64,000 nt of DNA from an uncultured Alphaproteobacteria bacterium (GTDB taxonomy: Bacteria > Pseudomonadota > Alphaproteobacteria > HIMB59 > GCA-002718135), in the NCBI GenBank assembly GCA_902582755.1, contig CACHSZ010000003.1:124001-188000 (forward strand), given 5' to 3'. This document shows, in pieces, positions 25,890-34,888 of the stretch. The notes beneath the pieces are model-generated. The model had not been told where the DNA came from and made no database searches. It saw only the letters and a program-made list of their open reading frames with translations. The position numbers were made by a program, and so were the translations under genes. How positions within the stretch are numbered: position 1 is the stretch's first letter; each line of letters begins with the position of its first letter.

Positions 25890-27257
25890 TTAGATTAAAA
25901 ATAAAGTTGCTAATCCAAGGAAAGATAAAAAGCCAAAAACATCTGTTATTGTAGTCAAAATTACTGCAGATGCTAAAGCAGGATCAATTTTCAGCTTATC
26001 TAAAACTAGTGGAATTACAATTCCTGAAAAACCAGCAATTAGTAAGTTTAGTATCATGGCAAGACCTATTATTAAACCCAACATCAAATTATCAAACCAA
26101 TAGATAGAAATTAAAGATATTATAATAGCAAATATGATACCATTTACACCACCAATTAGGGTTTCTTTGGTTATTATTTTTAACGCATTACTTGTTGTTA
26201 GTTCTTTCACAGCAATTGCTCGGACTGCAACTGTTAAAGTTTGAGTGCCAGCATTAGCACCCATAGAAGCTACTATTGGCATTAAAATAGCTAAGGCCAC
26301 TACTTTTTCTATTGCAGCTTCGAACAAACCTATTACTATAGAAGCTACGACTGCCGTCATTAAATTTACAATTAACCATGAAATTCTTGATTTTGTTGTA
26401 GTAATAACAGACTCGTATAAATCTGTATGGTCTACACCTCCAAGCTTTAAAATATCTTCTTCTCTTTCTTCTTCAATAACTTCAACAACATCATCAACTG
26501 TAATGGATCCAATAATTTTTTTATGACTATCAATTACAGGGGCACTGACTAATCCATATTTATTAAATAATAAAGCTACATCTTCTTGATCAGCATTTAC
26601 ATCAATTAATCGTAACTCTTTATTTGATATTGAATTTAATTTAATTTCTCTTTTTGAACCCATCAATCTTCCTAATGGGACTACACCTTTTGCTTCTTCA
26701 TTTTTATTTATTAAATAAATATCATAGAAATCTTCTGGTAAAGTCTCTTTATTATTTCGTAAATAATCAATTGTCTGTCCGACATTCCATGTTTGGTTAA
26801 TGGCAACAAATTGTCTTTGCATTAATCTACCAGCAGAGTCTTCTGGATAATTCAAACCTTCTTCAACTAAGGTTCTTTCTTCTTTATCTAAATTTTCTAA
26901 AAATATATTTTTATCTTTTTCTTCTAAATCCTCAGCTAAGTCTACCGCATCATCAATATCTAAACTTTTTGCATTATTTGCTAATTGTTTTATATCTAAA
27001 GTTTCTATTATTTCCTCTCGAACACTATCATTTAGATAAGTTAGTATTTCAGGATCAAAATTTTTATCAATTATATTTAAAAGGCTTAATCTTAAAACAG
27101 GATCTAAATTTTGAAGAATATCTGCAATATCTGCATTATGAATTTCTTTAAGATAAGAAAGAATTTTATTATATTTGTAATTTTCTAAATAATCAGTAAT
27201 TAATTCAACAGGTTTAATTGAGGAATCTTGATCTTTTTTAATAATAATTTCTTCCAT
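25890..27257 (-). CDS. mgtE: Magnesium transporter MgtE
   Basis: Mg2+ channel/transporter of the inner membrane, 455 residues from the chosen ATG. It has the order expected for MgtE: a helical N-domain (about 25-130), a CBS pair with DFYDIYLIN and VVEVIEEEREEDILKLGGV, and a C-terminal pore of five helices with NLMTAVVASIVIGLFE, MPIVASMGANAGTQTLTV and TTITDVFGFLSFLG. An ATG at 27293 would lie within the tRNA-Leu gene and was rejected. The chosen ATG begins six bases after the encoded CCA of the tRNA and has no Shine-Dalgarno, so tRNA 3' processing would leave an almost leaderless mgtE mRNA. Confidence 0.92.
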   Translation of the reverse strand: MEEIIIKKDQDSSIKPVELITDYLENYKYNKILSYLKEIHNADIADILQNLDPVLRLSLLNIIDKNFDPEILTYLNDSVREEIIETLDIKQLANNAKSLDIDDAVDLAEDLEEKDKNIFLENLDKEERTLVEEGLNYPEDSAGRLMQRQFVAINQTWNVGQTIDYLRNNKETLPEDFYDIYLINKNEEAKGVVPLGRLMGSKREIKLNSISNKELRLIDVNADQEDVALLFNKYGLVSAPVIDSHKKIIGSITVDDVVEVIEEEREEDILKLGGVDHTDLYESVITTTKSRISWLIVNLMTAVVASIVIGLFEAAIEKVVALAILMPIVASMGANAGTQTLTVAVRAIAVKELTTSNALKIITKETLIGGVNGIIFAIIISLISIYWFDNLMLGLIIGLAMILNLLIAGFSGIVIPLVLDKLKIDPALASAVILTTITDVFGFLSFLGLATLFLI

Positions 27258-27263
27258 ATAAAT

Positions 27264-27350
27264 TGGTGCGGCTGAGAAGACTTGAACTTCCACAGGATAA
27301 ATCCCACAGCGACCTCAACGCTGCGCGTATACCAATTCCGCCACAGCCGC
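27264..27350 (-). tRNA. tRNA-Leu (anticodon GAG)
   Basis: The minus strand folds into a type-II tRNA: acceptor GCGGCTG pairing with CAGCCGC, discriminator A and encoded CCA, a long variable arm, a T-arm with GTTCAAGTC and the anticodon stem-loop CAGCG-TTGAGGT-CGCTG, giving GAG. It reads CUC/CUU leucine codons. It has a good promoter of its own and leads directly into mgtE. Confidence 0.95.
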
Positions 27351-27364
27351 ATATTTAGTAGAAT

Positions 27365-27393
27365 TAAATATCAGATAGGATATTAACTATCAA
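27365..27393 (-). promoter_or_regulatory. Candidate promoter of tRNA-Leu and mgtE
   Basis: TTGATA (27388-27393) and TATTTA (27365-27370) on the minus strand are 17 bases apart. The -10 ends 14 bases before the tRNA 5' end, a normal distance. It would drive tRNA-Leu and, by read-through, mgtE and the gsh genes. Confidence 0.5.
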
Positions 27394-27409
27394 TAAAGTT
27401 AAATATAAT

Positions 27410-28057
27410 ATGAAACAGATTGAAATAAAAATATCTAATGATGAAATAGATTATGAAAATGCATTGATGTATATGGAGTCTAGAGTTAATGATATAAGCA
27501 ATAATCAATCTCAAGAATTATTGTGGTTTCTAAGTCATAATCATATTTTTACTCAGGGAACAAGTGCTTCAAAAGAAGAAATATTAAATTCAAATGTTAT
27601 TGATGTTATAAAATCTAATCGTGGAGGAAAAACAACATACCATGGTCCTGGGCAAAGAGTTGTTTATTTTATGTTAAATTTAAATAATAAAAAAAAAGAT
27701 ATAAGAAGGTTTATTACTATAATTGAAAATTCTCTTATATCTTTTCTATCTAATTATAATGTTGAAGCGCAAGCATTTAAAGATAGAGTTGGTATTTGGG
27801 TAACTAAAAGTAATAAAATTACATTTGATAAAGAAAAAAAAATTGGCGCAATTGGATTACGGATTAAAAAATGGATCACATACCATGGCTTGAGTTTTAA
27901 TATTAATCCTGATTTAAAATATTACAATTACATTCACTCATGTGGTTTAAAAGAATATCAAAATACTTCAATGGAAGAATTAGGTATTAAATTAGAGCAA
28001 TCTGAATTTGATAATAAATTTAAAAAAATTTTTATTGAAAAATTACAAAATATTTAA
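27410..28057 (+). CDS. lipB: Octanoyltransferase LipB
   Basis: Transfers octanoyl groups from acyl carrier protein to lipoyl domains of 2-oxoacid dehydrogenases and GcvH, the first step of lipoate synthesis. The 215-residue protein has the LipB blocks SNRGGKTTYHGPGQ, the catalytic lysine region GAIGLRIKKWITYHG and the catalytic cysteine in HSCGL. It lies alone on the plus strand, divergent from tRNA-Leu. Its last 15 bases overlap the end of the convergent pseudouridine synthase gene, which leaves no room for a terminator between them. Confidence 0.93.
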   Translation: MKQIEIKISNDEIDYENALMYMESRVNDISNNQSQELLWFLSHNHIFTQGTSASKEEILNSNVIDVIKSNRGGKTTYHGPGQRVVYFMLNLNNKKKDIRRFITIIENSLISFLSNYNVEAQAFKDRVGIWVTKSNKITFDKEKKIGAIGLRIKKWITYHGLSFNINPDLKYYNYIHSCGLKEYQNTSMEELGIKLEQSEFDNKFKKIFIEKLQNI

Positions 28058-28957
28058 ATAATTTTTTAAATCTTTGTTAATTTTTAAATTATTTATTTTT
28101 ATAAAGTTTAGAAAATAATCTGGAAAATTTGAAATGAATTCAAATTTCTGTTTATTTATTGTAAATTTTAAAGCAAATGCATGTAACATTAAACTCTCTT
28201 TTGCATATTTTGAATGAATATTATATTTATTATCACCAACTATTGGACATCCAAGATTCTTAGATACTATTCTAAGTTGATGAGTTTTACCTGTTTTAGG
28301 ACTAAATAATATTGAAGAAATACTTTTATTTTTATTGATTACTTTATAATTAGTTAAAGTATTTTCAGTTTTAAGTTTTTTATTTCTAATTTCTAATTTA
28401 ACTTGAGAAGAATAATTTTTAGGACTGCCTTCACATATAGCAATATATAATTTGGTAATTTCTTTTTTTTTGAAAAGAGAAGATAATTTTTTTGCATAAT
28501 TAAGATTTTTAGCTATTAAAAGTAATCCTGATGTTTCCTTATCAAGTCTATGAACTAACCTATATTGCGAACTTATATTTTTAATTATGTGATCTACCGA
28601 AATTTTTATTTTACTTCCTCCTTGAGTAGCTATTTGTGACCATTTATTTAATACAATAAAATCATTGTTTTCAAATATTGATGATCTTTTAAACTTAGCT
28701 AAAATTTCTTTGGATATTTTTATATTTTTTTTAAAAATTATCTTATTTTTATAAAGTGTTTCATGAAAATTTAATATTTTAAGTTCGTCATTAAGCCTAA
28801 CTTTATAGTTTGCTTTAGTACTTGAATTATTAATTAGAATATTTTTTTTTCTAATATTTTTTTCAATAAATCCTTGTGTTAATGAGGTGTATTCTAGCTT
28901 TAGATATTTATCTAATCTTTGATTAAAATTTTTAATAATTTTAATGTTCTTAATCAA
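28043..28957 (-). CDS. Pseudouridine synthase, RluC/RluD family
   Basis: A 304-residue RNA pseudouridine synthase. An S4-like RNA-binding domain occupies about residues 10-75 (RLDKYLKLEY, ILINNS), and the catalytic domain has the RluA-family motif HRLDKETSGLLL with the nucleophilic aspartate. KTGKTHQLRI and PIVGDNKY are further family blocks. It probably modifies 23S rRNA as RluC (positions 955, 2504, 2580 in E. coli numbering), the usual type with this N-terminus in Alphaproteobacteria, but RluD cannot be excluded. It follows crcB/fluC by one base and closes the ribosomal supercluster. The sequence is unusually lysine- and asparagine-rich. Confidence 0.88.
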   Translation of the reverse strand: MIKNIKIIKNFNQRLDKYLKLEYTSLTQGFIEKNIRKKNILINNSSTKANYKVRLNDELKILNFHETLYKNKIIFKKNIKISKEILAKFKRSSIFENNDFIVLNKWSQIATQGGSKIKISVDHIIKNISSQYRLVHRLDKETSGLLLIAKNLNYAKKLSSLFKKKEITKLYIAICEGSPKNYSSQVKLEIRNKKLKTENTLTNYKVINKNKSISSILFSPKTGKTHQLRIVSKNLGCPIVGDNKYNIHSKYAKESLMLHAFALKFTINKQKFEFISNFPDYFLNFIKINNLKINKDLKNYLNIL

Positions 28958-28958
28958 A

Positions 28959-29327
28959 TCAAAACTTATTTAATAAAGTTCCTAGATACGCAGATAATAT
29001 GCATATAAAAATAGAAATAAAAATATAAGCAAATGAAATAATATATTTTTTTGAGTTAATTAGATCTACAACTTCATAGGAAAATGCTGAAAAGGTAGTA
29101 AAAGATCCTAAAACACCAATTATTAAAAAAAACTTAATAAAATTTTCAGATAAGTTGGTTCCAAAATCAGATGTTATAAAATACCCTATTAAAAAAGAGC
29201 CTACTATATTGACAGAAAAAGTGCCATAAATACCAGATAGAAATAATGACTTGCTGATATTTGTTAAAAAAAATCTTAGTACCGCTCCTAATGCACCACC
29301 AGCGGCGACTAACATTAAGTTAAACAA
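28959..29327 (-). CDS. crcB: Fluoride channel FluC/CrcB
   Basis: A 122-residue dual-topology fluoride exporter with four hydrophobic helices. The family blocks are GGALGAVLRFFLTN, the pore asparagine in GTFSVNIVGSFLIG and the central-sodium/pore region GVLGSFTTFSAFSYE with the phenylalanine-box residues. It relieves fluoride toxicity at the inner membrane. It begins four bases after the rplQ stop, so it should be co-transcribed with the alpha operon rather than with a fluoride riboswitch, of which there is no room or trace. Confidence 0.93.
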   Translation of the reverse strand: MFNLMLVAAGGALGAVLRFFLTNISKSLFLSGIYGTFSVNIVGSFLIGYFITSDFGTNLSENFIKFFLIIGVLGSFTTFSAFSYEVVDLINSKKYIISFAYIFISIFICILSAYLGTLLNKF

Positions 29328-29331
29328 TATA

Positions 29332-29769
29332 TTAAACTGTAGGTTGATCTTCTACTTGATCAGTAGATTTTTTTTCAATGATTGGGCCGCTATCTAGTCC
29401 TTTAGCATTTTCATCTCTTTCAACAAGTTCTATTACTGCCATGGGTGCGTTATCACCAAATCTGTTTCCAAGTTTTACAATACGAGTGTATCCACCAGAT
29501 CTTTTCTTGTATCTATCAGCTAAGATTTCAAATACTTTTTTTGTCATTTTTTGATCTTGTAAAATAGAAACTGTTTTTCTTCTTGAAAACAAGTCACCTT
29601 TTTTACCAAAAGTAATTATTTTTTCTATAAATCTTCTTAGTTCTTTAGCTTTAGGTAAGGTTGTTGTTATTTGCTCATGTTTGATAAGCGCGTTAGACAT
29701 ATTCATAAACATGGCTTTTCTATGAGAAGAATTCTTATTAAGCTTTTTATTTTTTATATTATGTTTCAT
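29332..29769 (-). CDS. rplQ: 50S ribosomal protein L17
   Basis: Large-subunit protein near the peptide exit tunnel. The 145 residues contain the family opening HNIKNKKLNKNSSHRKAM, the block HEQITTTLPKAKELR and the core RSGGYTRIVKLGNRFGDNAPMA. The C-terminal tail of about 25 residues (ending in DQVEDQPTV) is acidic and longer than in E. coli, as in other Alphaproteobacteria. It is last of the alpha-operon ribosomal genes, three bases after rpoA, and is followed directly by crcB. Confidence 0.96.
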   Translation of the reverse strand: MKHNIKNKKLNKNSSHRKAMFMNMSNALIKHEQITTTLPKAKELRRFIEKIITFGKKGDLFSRRKTVSILQDQKMTKKVFEILADRYKKRSGGYTRIVKLGNRFGDNAPMAVIELVERDENAKGLDSGPIIEKKSTDQVEDQPTV

Positions 29770-29772
29770 ATT

Positions 29773-30795
29773 TTATTTGTTGAATGGATCCTCATATTTC
29801 TTAGCTAAATCATCGATATTTTCTGGCGGCCAATCAGGAACGGACATTCCCAAGTTAAGTTCCATTTGTTGAAGAACCTCCTTAATTTCATTTAATGATT
29901 TTCTTCCAAAATTGGGCGTTCTTAACATCTCCGATTCAGATTTTTGAACTAAATCTCCAATATATATAATATTGTCGTTTTTAAGACAGTTTGCAGATCT
30001 AACTGATAATTCTAACTCTTCAACTTTCTTTAATAAATTTGAATTAAATGAAAGTGATTCAACTTTAGATTGATCCGGTAAAACTTCAGGTTCATCAAAA
30101 TTAATAAATGGTTGTAATTGATCTTGGAGTATTCTAGCAGCTAATGCAATTGCATCATCAGGTGTTATCGCTCCATTGGTTTCAACCTCAAGAACAAGTT
30201 TATCAAAATCTGTTACTTGACCAACTCTACTATTTTCAACTTTGTATGTAGCTTTAACAACAGGACTAAACATTGCATCTAATTTTATTTCTCCAATAAC
30301 TTTGTTTTCATCCTCTGCTACCTCTGCAGATACATACCCCTTACCAGTTTCTATATTTGCTTCAATTTCGACATCAGCATTAGCATCTAGTGTCATAATT
30401 AATTGATCAGGATTCATTATTTCTGTTTCAGAATCAGTTTCAAAATTACCTGCTCTTAATTCACCTGAGCCATTTGATTTTATGTACATTTTTTTTAAGC
30501 CTGGAGAATGTACTTTTACAGCAACAGATTTTAAATTTAAAAGTATGTCTGTTAAATCTTCCTTTACACCTGGTATTGTTGAGAATTCATGAACAACACC
30601 CTTTATCTTTATTGATGTTATTGCAGCACCTTGTAAAGATGATAACAAGATTCTTCTTATAGAGTTTCCTAATGTTAATCCAAAGCCCCTTTCAAGTGGT
30701 TCAGCAATAAGTCTTCCAATTTTTCCGTTACTTTCATCAACATTAACTTCCATTTTTGTTGGTTTTATTAATTCACTCCAGTTTTTTTGTAACAC
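29773..30795 (-). CDS. rpoA: RNA polymerase alpha subunit
   Basis: The 340-residue assembly platform of RNA polymerase. The N-terminal dimerisation domain covers about 1-235 ([20 protein letters not shown]). A linker leads to the C-terminal domain at about 255-325 with [12 protein letters not shown], which includes the arginine that contacts UP-element DNA, and the helix-hairpin-helix [12 protein letters not shown]. Length and domains are normal. The gene lies between rpsK and rplQ as in nearly all bacteria. Confidence 0.97.
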   Translation of the reverse strand: MLQKNWSELIKPTKMEVNVDESNGKIGRLIAEPLERGFGLTLGNSIRRILLSSLQGAAITSIKIKGVVHEFSTIPGVKEDLTDILLNLKSVAVKVHSPGLKKMYIKSNGSGELRAGNFETDSETEIMNPDQLIMTLDANADVEIEANIETGKGYVSAEVAEDENKVIGEIKLDAMFSPVVKATYKVENSRVGQVTDFDKLVLEVETNGAITPDDAIALAARILQDQLQPFINFDEPEVLPDQSKVESLSFNSNLLKKVEELELSVRSANCLKNDNIIYIGDLVQKSESEMLRTPNFGRKSLNEIKEVLQQMELNLGMSVPDWPPENIDDLAKKYEDPFNK

Positions 30796-30811
30796 TTATA
30801 CGCTCCTTGTT

Positions 30812-31192
30812 TTAAACTCTTCTTCTTTTTCTTGGTCTACAACCATTATGTGGTATTGGCGTAACATCTTTAATAGAAGAAATTACATAACCAATGGACT
30901 GTAATGATCTCAATGCTGACTCTCTTCCAGAACCAGGTCCTGAAACTTCTACTTTTAGATTTTTTAATCCAAACTCTTTTGCTTTATTTCCAACATCTTC
31001 AGCTGCAATTTGAGCGGCATAAGGAGTTGATTTTCTTGATCCTTTAAAACCTTTATGACCTGATGATGACCAAGCTATAGCATTACCTTTTTCATCAGTA
31101 ATTGTAATAATTGTATTATTAAAAGAGGATACAATATGAGCTACACCAGATGTAAATTTTTTTTTAACTTTAGATTTTTTTTTATCTACCAT
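30812..31192 (-). CDS. rpsK: 30S ribosomal protein S11
   Basis: Platform protein of the small subunit that contacts mRNA near the E site. It has the S11 blocks [41 protein letters not shown] and the basic end [11 protein letters not shown]. The ATG at 31192 is preceded by AAGGA and lies just past the rpsM stop, giving 126 residues. A longer frame to 31225 would intrude into rpsM and was rejected. Confidence 0.96.
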   Translation of the reverse strand: MVDKKKSKVKKKFTSGVAHIVSSFNNTIITITDEKGNAIAWSSSGHKGFKGSRKSTPYAAQIAAEDVGNKAKEFGLKNLKVEVSGPGSGRESALRSLQSIGYVISSIKDVTPIPHNGCRPRKRRRV

Positions 31193-31193
31193 A

Positions 31194-31574
31194 TTATCCT
31201 TTTGTAACTTTTTTCTTACCAGCAATTGCTACTGCTTTACCTTTTCGTGTTCTAGCATTAGTATGAGTTCTTTGACCTCTTACTGGTAATTTTTTTCGAT
31301 GCCTTAAGCCACGGTAACAACCAAGATCGTTTAATCTTTTTATATCTAAAGATATTTTTCTTCTTAAGTCACCTTCGACTGAGTAATTTTTTTCAATTAA
31401 ATCTCTTATTTTATTTACTTCATCTTCATTAAGTTCGTTTACACGTTTTGATATATCGATAGACGCATCCTTACAAATATCTAAAGCATACTTTTTACCA
31501 ATGCCGAATATGTAAGTTAGGGCTATATTTATTTTTTTATTAGTTGGAATGTTAACACCTGAAATTCTAGCCAT
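31194..31574 (-). CDS. rpsM: 30S ribosomal protein S13
   Basis: Head protein of the small subunit that contacts the P-site tRNA and helps form bridges with the 50S subunit. The 126-residue protein opens with [14 protein letters not shown] and has the helix-turn-helix region and the basic C-terminus [20 protein letters not shown]. It is the first gene of the alpha operon, after an 87-base gap from adk that contains a candidate promoter. Confidence 0.96.
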   Translation of the reverse strand: MARISGVNIPTNKKINIALTYIFGIGKKYALDICKDASIDISKRVNELNEDEVNKIRDLIEKNYSVEGDLRRKISLDIKRLNDLGCYRGLRHRKKLPVRGQRTHTNARTRKGKAVAIAGKKKVTKG

Positions 31575-31602
31575 AAAATAATCCGAAAAAAATGAATGAG
31601 GG

Positions 31603-31632
31603 TGAATACATGATAATTGTGCAGCTAGTCAA
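31603..31632 (-). promoter_or_regulatory. Candidate internal promoter for the alpha operon
   Basis: TTGACT (31627-31632) and TATTCA (31603-31608) on the minus strand are 18 bases apart in the only sizeable gap of this section. Transcription would begin near 31597, about 23 bases before rpsM. The same hexamer pair occurs upstream of the ABC importer ATPase. Confidence 0.4.
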
Positions 31633-31661
31633 GAAAAGATATATGAAATTTTGGCTGTTTT

Positions 31662-32234
31662 TCATGTTTTTTTAAAATTTTTTTTGATTTTTTGAGTTAT
31701 TTCATCAATTTGTAATGATCCATCAATTTCAAAGAAGATCTCAGAATAATTTTCCTTATAATAATTTGATACTTTTTGTGTAGAATTAAGATACTCATTA
31801 TATCTAGTTTCTATAACATCAATATTATCGTCATCTCTACTCTCTTCTGAAGATCTTTTTAATATTCTTTCTTTCAAAATTTCAAAATTTATTTGAATAT
31901 TAAAAATATAATTTATAGAATTTGATGTTTCTAAAAGAAAATTATTAAGAAATTCTGATTGATTCAAGGTTCTAGGATATCCATCCAAAATAAAACCATT
32001 CTTCACCTCGTTTATTAATCTTGAGGAAACAATTGAATTAAGTATATCATCAGATACTAAATTACCTGAGGACATAATTTCTTTTAATTTTTTTGCTAAG
32101 TTATCATTATCTTTTAGTTTATTTCTTAGTATATCACCTGTAGAGAGATGTGATATTTTTAGATAGTTTGATATTATTTTGGCTTGAGTACCCTTTCCTG
32201 CCCCAGGAGGGCCAAAGAAAATTATATTGTACAA
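31662..32234 (-). CDS. adk: Adenylate kinase, short form
   Basis: Converts ATP and AMP to two ADP. The P-loop is GPPGAGKGTQ (about 7-16), the AMP-binding part has HLSTGDILR and the conserved GYPRT. The LID region near residues 120-135 is reduced to RSSEESRDDD, so this is the short, zinc-free form of 190 residues rather than the 214-residue long form. It starts right behind secY without spacing, the common secY-adk arrangement, and rpmJ is not between them or before rpsM. Confidence 0.94.
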   Translation of the reverse strand: MYNIIFFGPPGAGKGTQAKIISNYLKISHLSTGDILRNKLKDNDNLAKKLKEIMSSGNLVSDDILNSIVSSRLINEVKNGFILDGYPRTLNQSEFLNNFLLETSNSINYIFNIQINFEILKERILKRSSEESRDDDNIDVIETRYNEYLNSTQKVSNYYKENYSEIFFEIDGSLQIDEITQKIKKNFKKT

Positions 32235-33575
32235 TTATCTTCTACCTTTTAACTTTGTTTTTTTAAGCAATCCCTCGTATTGATGTTGAAAAAGATGTGA
32301 CTGAACTTGAGTAATAAAGTCGATCATTACAACAACTACAATCAATAGTGCTGTTCCGCCAAGATAAAATGGAATTGATGTTCTTGACAATAAAAATTCA
32401 GGAAGCAATGCAACAAAAGTTAAGTATATAGCACCTATTGTAGTTAATCTTACTAATACAAACTCAATATATTTAGCAGTATTTTCTCCTGGTCTTATTC
32501 CAGGAATAAATCCTCCATATTTTCTTAAATTTTCAGCTTGTTCATCTGGATTAAATACTATTGAAGTATAGAAAAATCCAAAAAATATTATCATGAAAGC
32601 ATATAAAGCTAGATAAAGTGGTTGTCCTCTTCCAAGATAACTAGAAATTAAAATGAATATATCACTTGATGACCCTGCTCCAAATCCTGACATTGTGTTT
32701 GGTAAAAGTAGAATAGATGAGGCAAAAATTACTGGTATAACTCCTGCTGTATTTATTTTTAATGGTAAATGTGAACTCTGCCCACCATAAATTTTATTTC
32801 CAACTTGTCTTTTAGGATATTGTACCGGAAGCCTTCTCTGAGCTTTTTCGACAAAGACTATAAATATTACTAACAACAATATTAAAATAAGTATACCTAA
32901 GATAAATGCTATGCTTAATTCTCCAGTTCTGCCTAATTGTAGAGTGCTTACAAAAGCGCTTGGTAAATTTGCTATTATACCTGCAGTAATAATCAAAGAT
33001 ATACCATTACCAACTCCTCTTGAAGATATTTGTTCACCCAACCACATTAAAAACACAGTCCCCCCAACAAGAGTTATTACAGTTGTTAATCTAAAGAAAA
33101 AACCAGGTTCAAACACTATATTGCCATATGTAGTTTGCATCGATTCCAAACCTATGGAAACTCCATATCCTTGAACAGCAGCTATAATTACCGTAAAATA
33201 TCTAGTGTATTGTAGTAATTGTCTTCTTCCTTTTGTGCCTTGTTCTTTAAGAGATTTTAAATATGGAATTGCAGACTGCATTAATGTCATGATGATTGAT
33301 GAAGATATATATGGCATAACACCTAGCGCAAAAATTCCCATTCTGCCCAAAGCACCTCCCGAAAATGTATCAAAAATACCTAAAATGCCTGAGGATTGTT
33401 GTTCGAAAAACTGCTGAAGAGCTAAAGGATTAATGCCAGGAATTGGTAAAAAAGTCCCTAACCTAAAGACAATAAGTGCTCCTAGTGTGAATAAAAGTCT
33501 TTGTCTAAGTTCAGTAGCTTTTCCTAAAGCTCCAAAGTTTAAATTATTTGCTAATCTATCTGCTGCTGTTGCCAT
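32235..33575 (-). CDS. secY: Protein translocase subunit SecY
   Basis: The central channel of the Sec translocon in the inner membrane, 446 residues with ten predicted membrane helices. It has the first-helix block ALIVFRLGTFLPIPGI, the plug region LGIFDTFSGGALGRM and the cytoplasmic loop KAQRRLPVQYPKRQVG that contacts ribosome and SecA. The last helix precedes HLFQHQYEGLLKK. It follows rplO without a gap. The partner secE lies 23 kb upstream in the same supercluster. Confidence 0.97.
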   Translation of the reverse strand: MATAADRLANNLNFGALGKATELRQRLLFTLGALIVFRLGTFLPIPGINPLALQQFFEQQSSGILGIFDTFSGGALGRMGIFALGVMPYISSSIIMTLMQSAIPYLKSLKEQGTKGRRQLLQYTRYFTVIIAAVQGYGVSIGLESMQTTYGNIVFEPGFFFRLTTVITLVGGTVFLMWLGEQISSRGVGNGISLIITAGIIANLPSAFVSTLQLGRTGELSIAFILGILILILLLVIFIVFVEKAQRRLPVQYPKRQVGNKIYGGQSSHLPLKINTAGVIPVIFASSILLLPNTMSGFGAGSSSDIFILISSYLGRGQPLYLALYAFMIIFFGFFYTSIVFNPDEQAENLRKYGGFIPGIRPGENTAKYIEFVLVRLTTIGAIYLTFVALLPEFLLSRTSIPFYLGGTALLIVVVVMIDFITQVQSHLFQHQYEGLLKKTKLKGRR

Positions 33576-34034
33576 TTATTTTTTTGTTAATTTAATTTTT
33601 CCACCCTGTTTTTCTAGAGCTTCAATTGCTTTTTTTGAGGCATAAGAAATCTCTATATTAGTAGAATTATTTAATTTTCCAACATTAAGAAGTTTTAAAT
33701 ATCCTTTATTTTTTTTAAAAATCTTTTTTTCAAAAAACTGTTTTTCACTTAATTCTGATGAATTGAGATTGTACTTAACGACAAGTTTATTGATCATGTC
33801 AAAACTTAAATTTTGTATTTTAATTTTAAATGGGTTTTTAAATCCTCTTTTTGGTAAACGACGATATAATGGCATTTGACCGCCCTCAAATCCATTAATT
33901 GAAACTCCAGATCTTGATTTTTGACCCTTAACACCCCTTCCTGATGTTTTGCCAAGCCCAGAGCCTGAACCTCTCCCTCTTCTTTTTCTATTTTTATTTG
34001 ATGTCAAATTAGATTTTAAATCATTAATTTTCAT
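33576..34034 (-). CDS. rplO: 50S ribosomal protein L15
   Basis: Late-assembly large-subunit protein, 152 residues. The N-terminal third is the extended basic glycine-rich tail ([44 protein letters not shown] interrupted here), and the globular C-terminal domain ends with [16 protein letters not shown]. The gene lies one base after rpsE. In most bacteria rpmD (L30) separates rpsE and rplO, and it is missing here. Confidence 0.96.
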   Translation of the reverse strand: MKINDLKSNLTSNKNRKRRGRGSGSGLGKTSGRGVKGQKSRSGVSINGFEGGQMPLYRRLPKRGFKNPFKIKIQNLSFDMINKLVVKYNLNSSELSEKQFFEKKIFKKNKGYLKLLNVGKLNNSTNIEISYASKKAIEALEKQGGKIKLTKK

Positions 34035-34035
34035 A

Positions 34036-34545
34036 TTAACTATTCTTGCTATTGTTTATTTCGTTGATTTTTTTTGAACGTTTAGAAGCAACAGATTTTG
34101 GTGATTCAGACATCTTAAATGCATTTAGTGTTGCTTTAAGCATATTGTGAGGATTAGATGTTCCAGTTGATTTTGCTACAACATCTTTGATTCCAAGTGA
34201 CTCAAATAATGCACGCATAGGACCTCCAGCTATAATTCCAGTACCAGGTGCAGCAGATCTAAGTATAACCTTACCCGCTCCAAAACGACCTATTATGTCA
34301 TGATGAATGGTTCTATTTTCTTTTAAATGAACTCTTATCATCTTTGTTTTAGCATTCTCAGTAGCTTTCCTTACTGCTTCTGGAACTTCTTTTGCTTTAC
34401 CTGTTCCTATTCCAACTCTTCCTTTATTATCCCCAACTATCATAATAGCAGCAAAACCAAATCTTCTTCCACCTTTAACAACCTTGGCTACCCTATTAAT
34501 TGTAACAAGATGTTCAGTTAATTCACTTTTTTCATTATCAAACAT
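34036..34545 (-). CDS. rpsE: 30S ribosomal protein S5
   Basis: Small-subunit protein important for decoding fidelity and helicase activity at the mRNA entry. The 169 residues show the double-stranded-RNA-binding fold ([39 protein letters not shown]) and the C-terminal block [17 protein letters not shown]. It ends with a lysine- and serine-rich tail longer than in E. coli. It is eight bases after rplR and preceded by an AGAGG-like ribosome-binding site. Confidence 0.96.
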   Translation of the reverse strand: MFDNEKSELTEHLVTINRVAKVVKGGRRFGFAAIMIVGDNKGRVGIGTGKAKEVPEAVRKATENAKTKMIRVHLKENRTIHHDIIGRFGAGKVILRSAAPGTGIIAGGPMRALFESLGIKDVVAKSTGTSNPHNMLKATLNAFKMSESPKSVASKRSKKINEINNSKNS

Positions 34546-34553
34546 ATATACCT

Positions 34554-34886
34554 CTAAAATTTAAGTCCCTCTACTCTAGCAGCTTCAGCGATTATTTTTA
34601 TTAAACCATGATATTTGTATTTTCCTCTATCAAATGCAACTTTATCAATTCCTTTGGCTATTATTTTCTTTGCTATATTTTGACCAATCAGTTCTGCCAT
34701 TTCTTTTTTAGAAAGTTTTTTATCTCTAATTGATTTTTCTATTGAAGATGAACTAGCTAAAGTTACACCATTGATATCATCTATCAATTGTGCATAAAGA
34801 TTATTATTAGATCTGAAAACTGACAGTCTTTTTCTAGATGATACTTTTTTAGCTTTATATCTTACTCTTTGCTTTCTATCCTTCAT
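34554..34886 (-). CDS. rplR: 50S ribosomal protein L18
   Basis: 5S rRNA-binding protein of the central protuberance, 110 residues. Recognisable blocks are [29 protein letters not shown] and the end [20 protein letters not shown]. It lies between rplF (two-base gap) and rpsE in the standard spc order. Confidence 0.95.
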   Translation of the reverse strand: MKDRKQRVRYKAKKVSSRKRLSVFRSNNNLYAQLIDDINGVTLASSSSIEKSIRDKKLSKKEMAELIGQNIAKKIIAKGIDKVAFDRGKYKYHGLIKIIAEAARVEGLKF

Positions 34887-34888
34887 TT

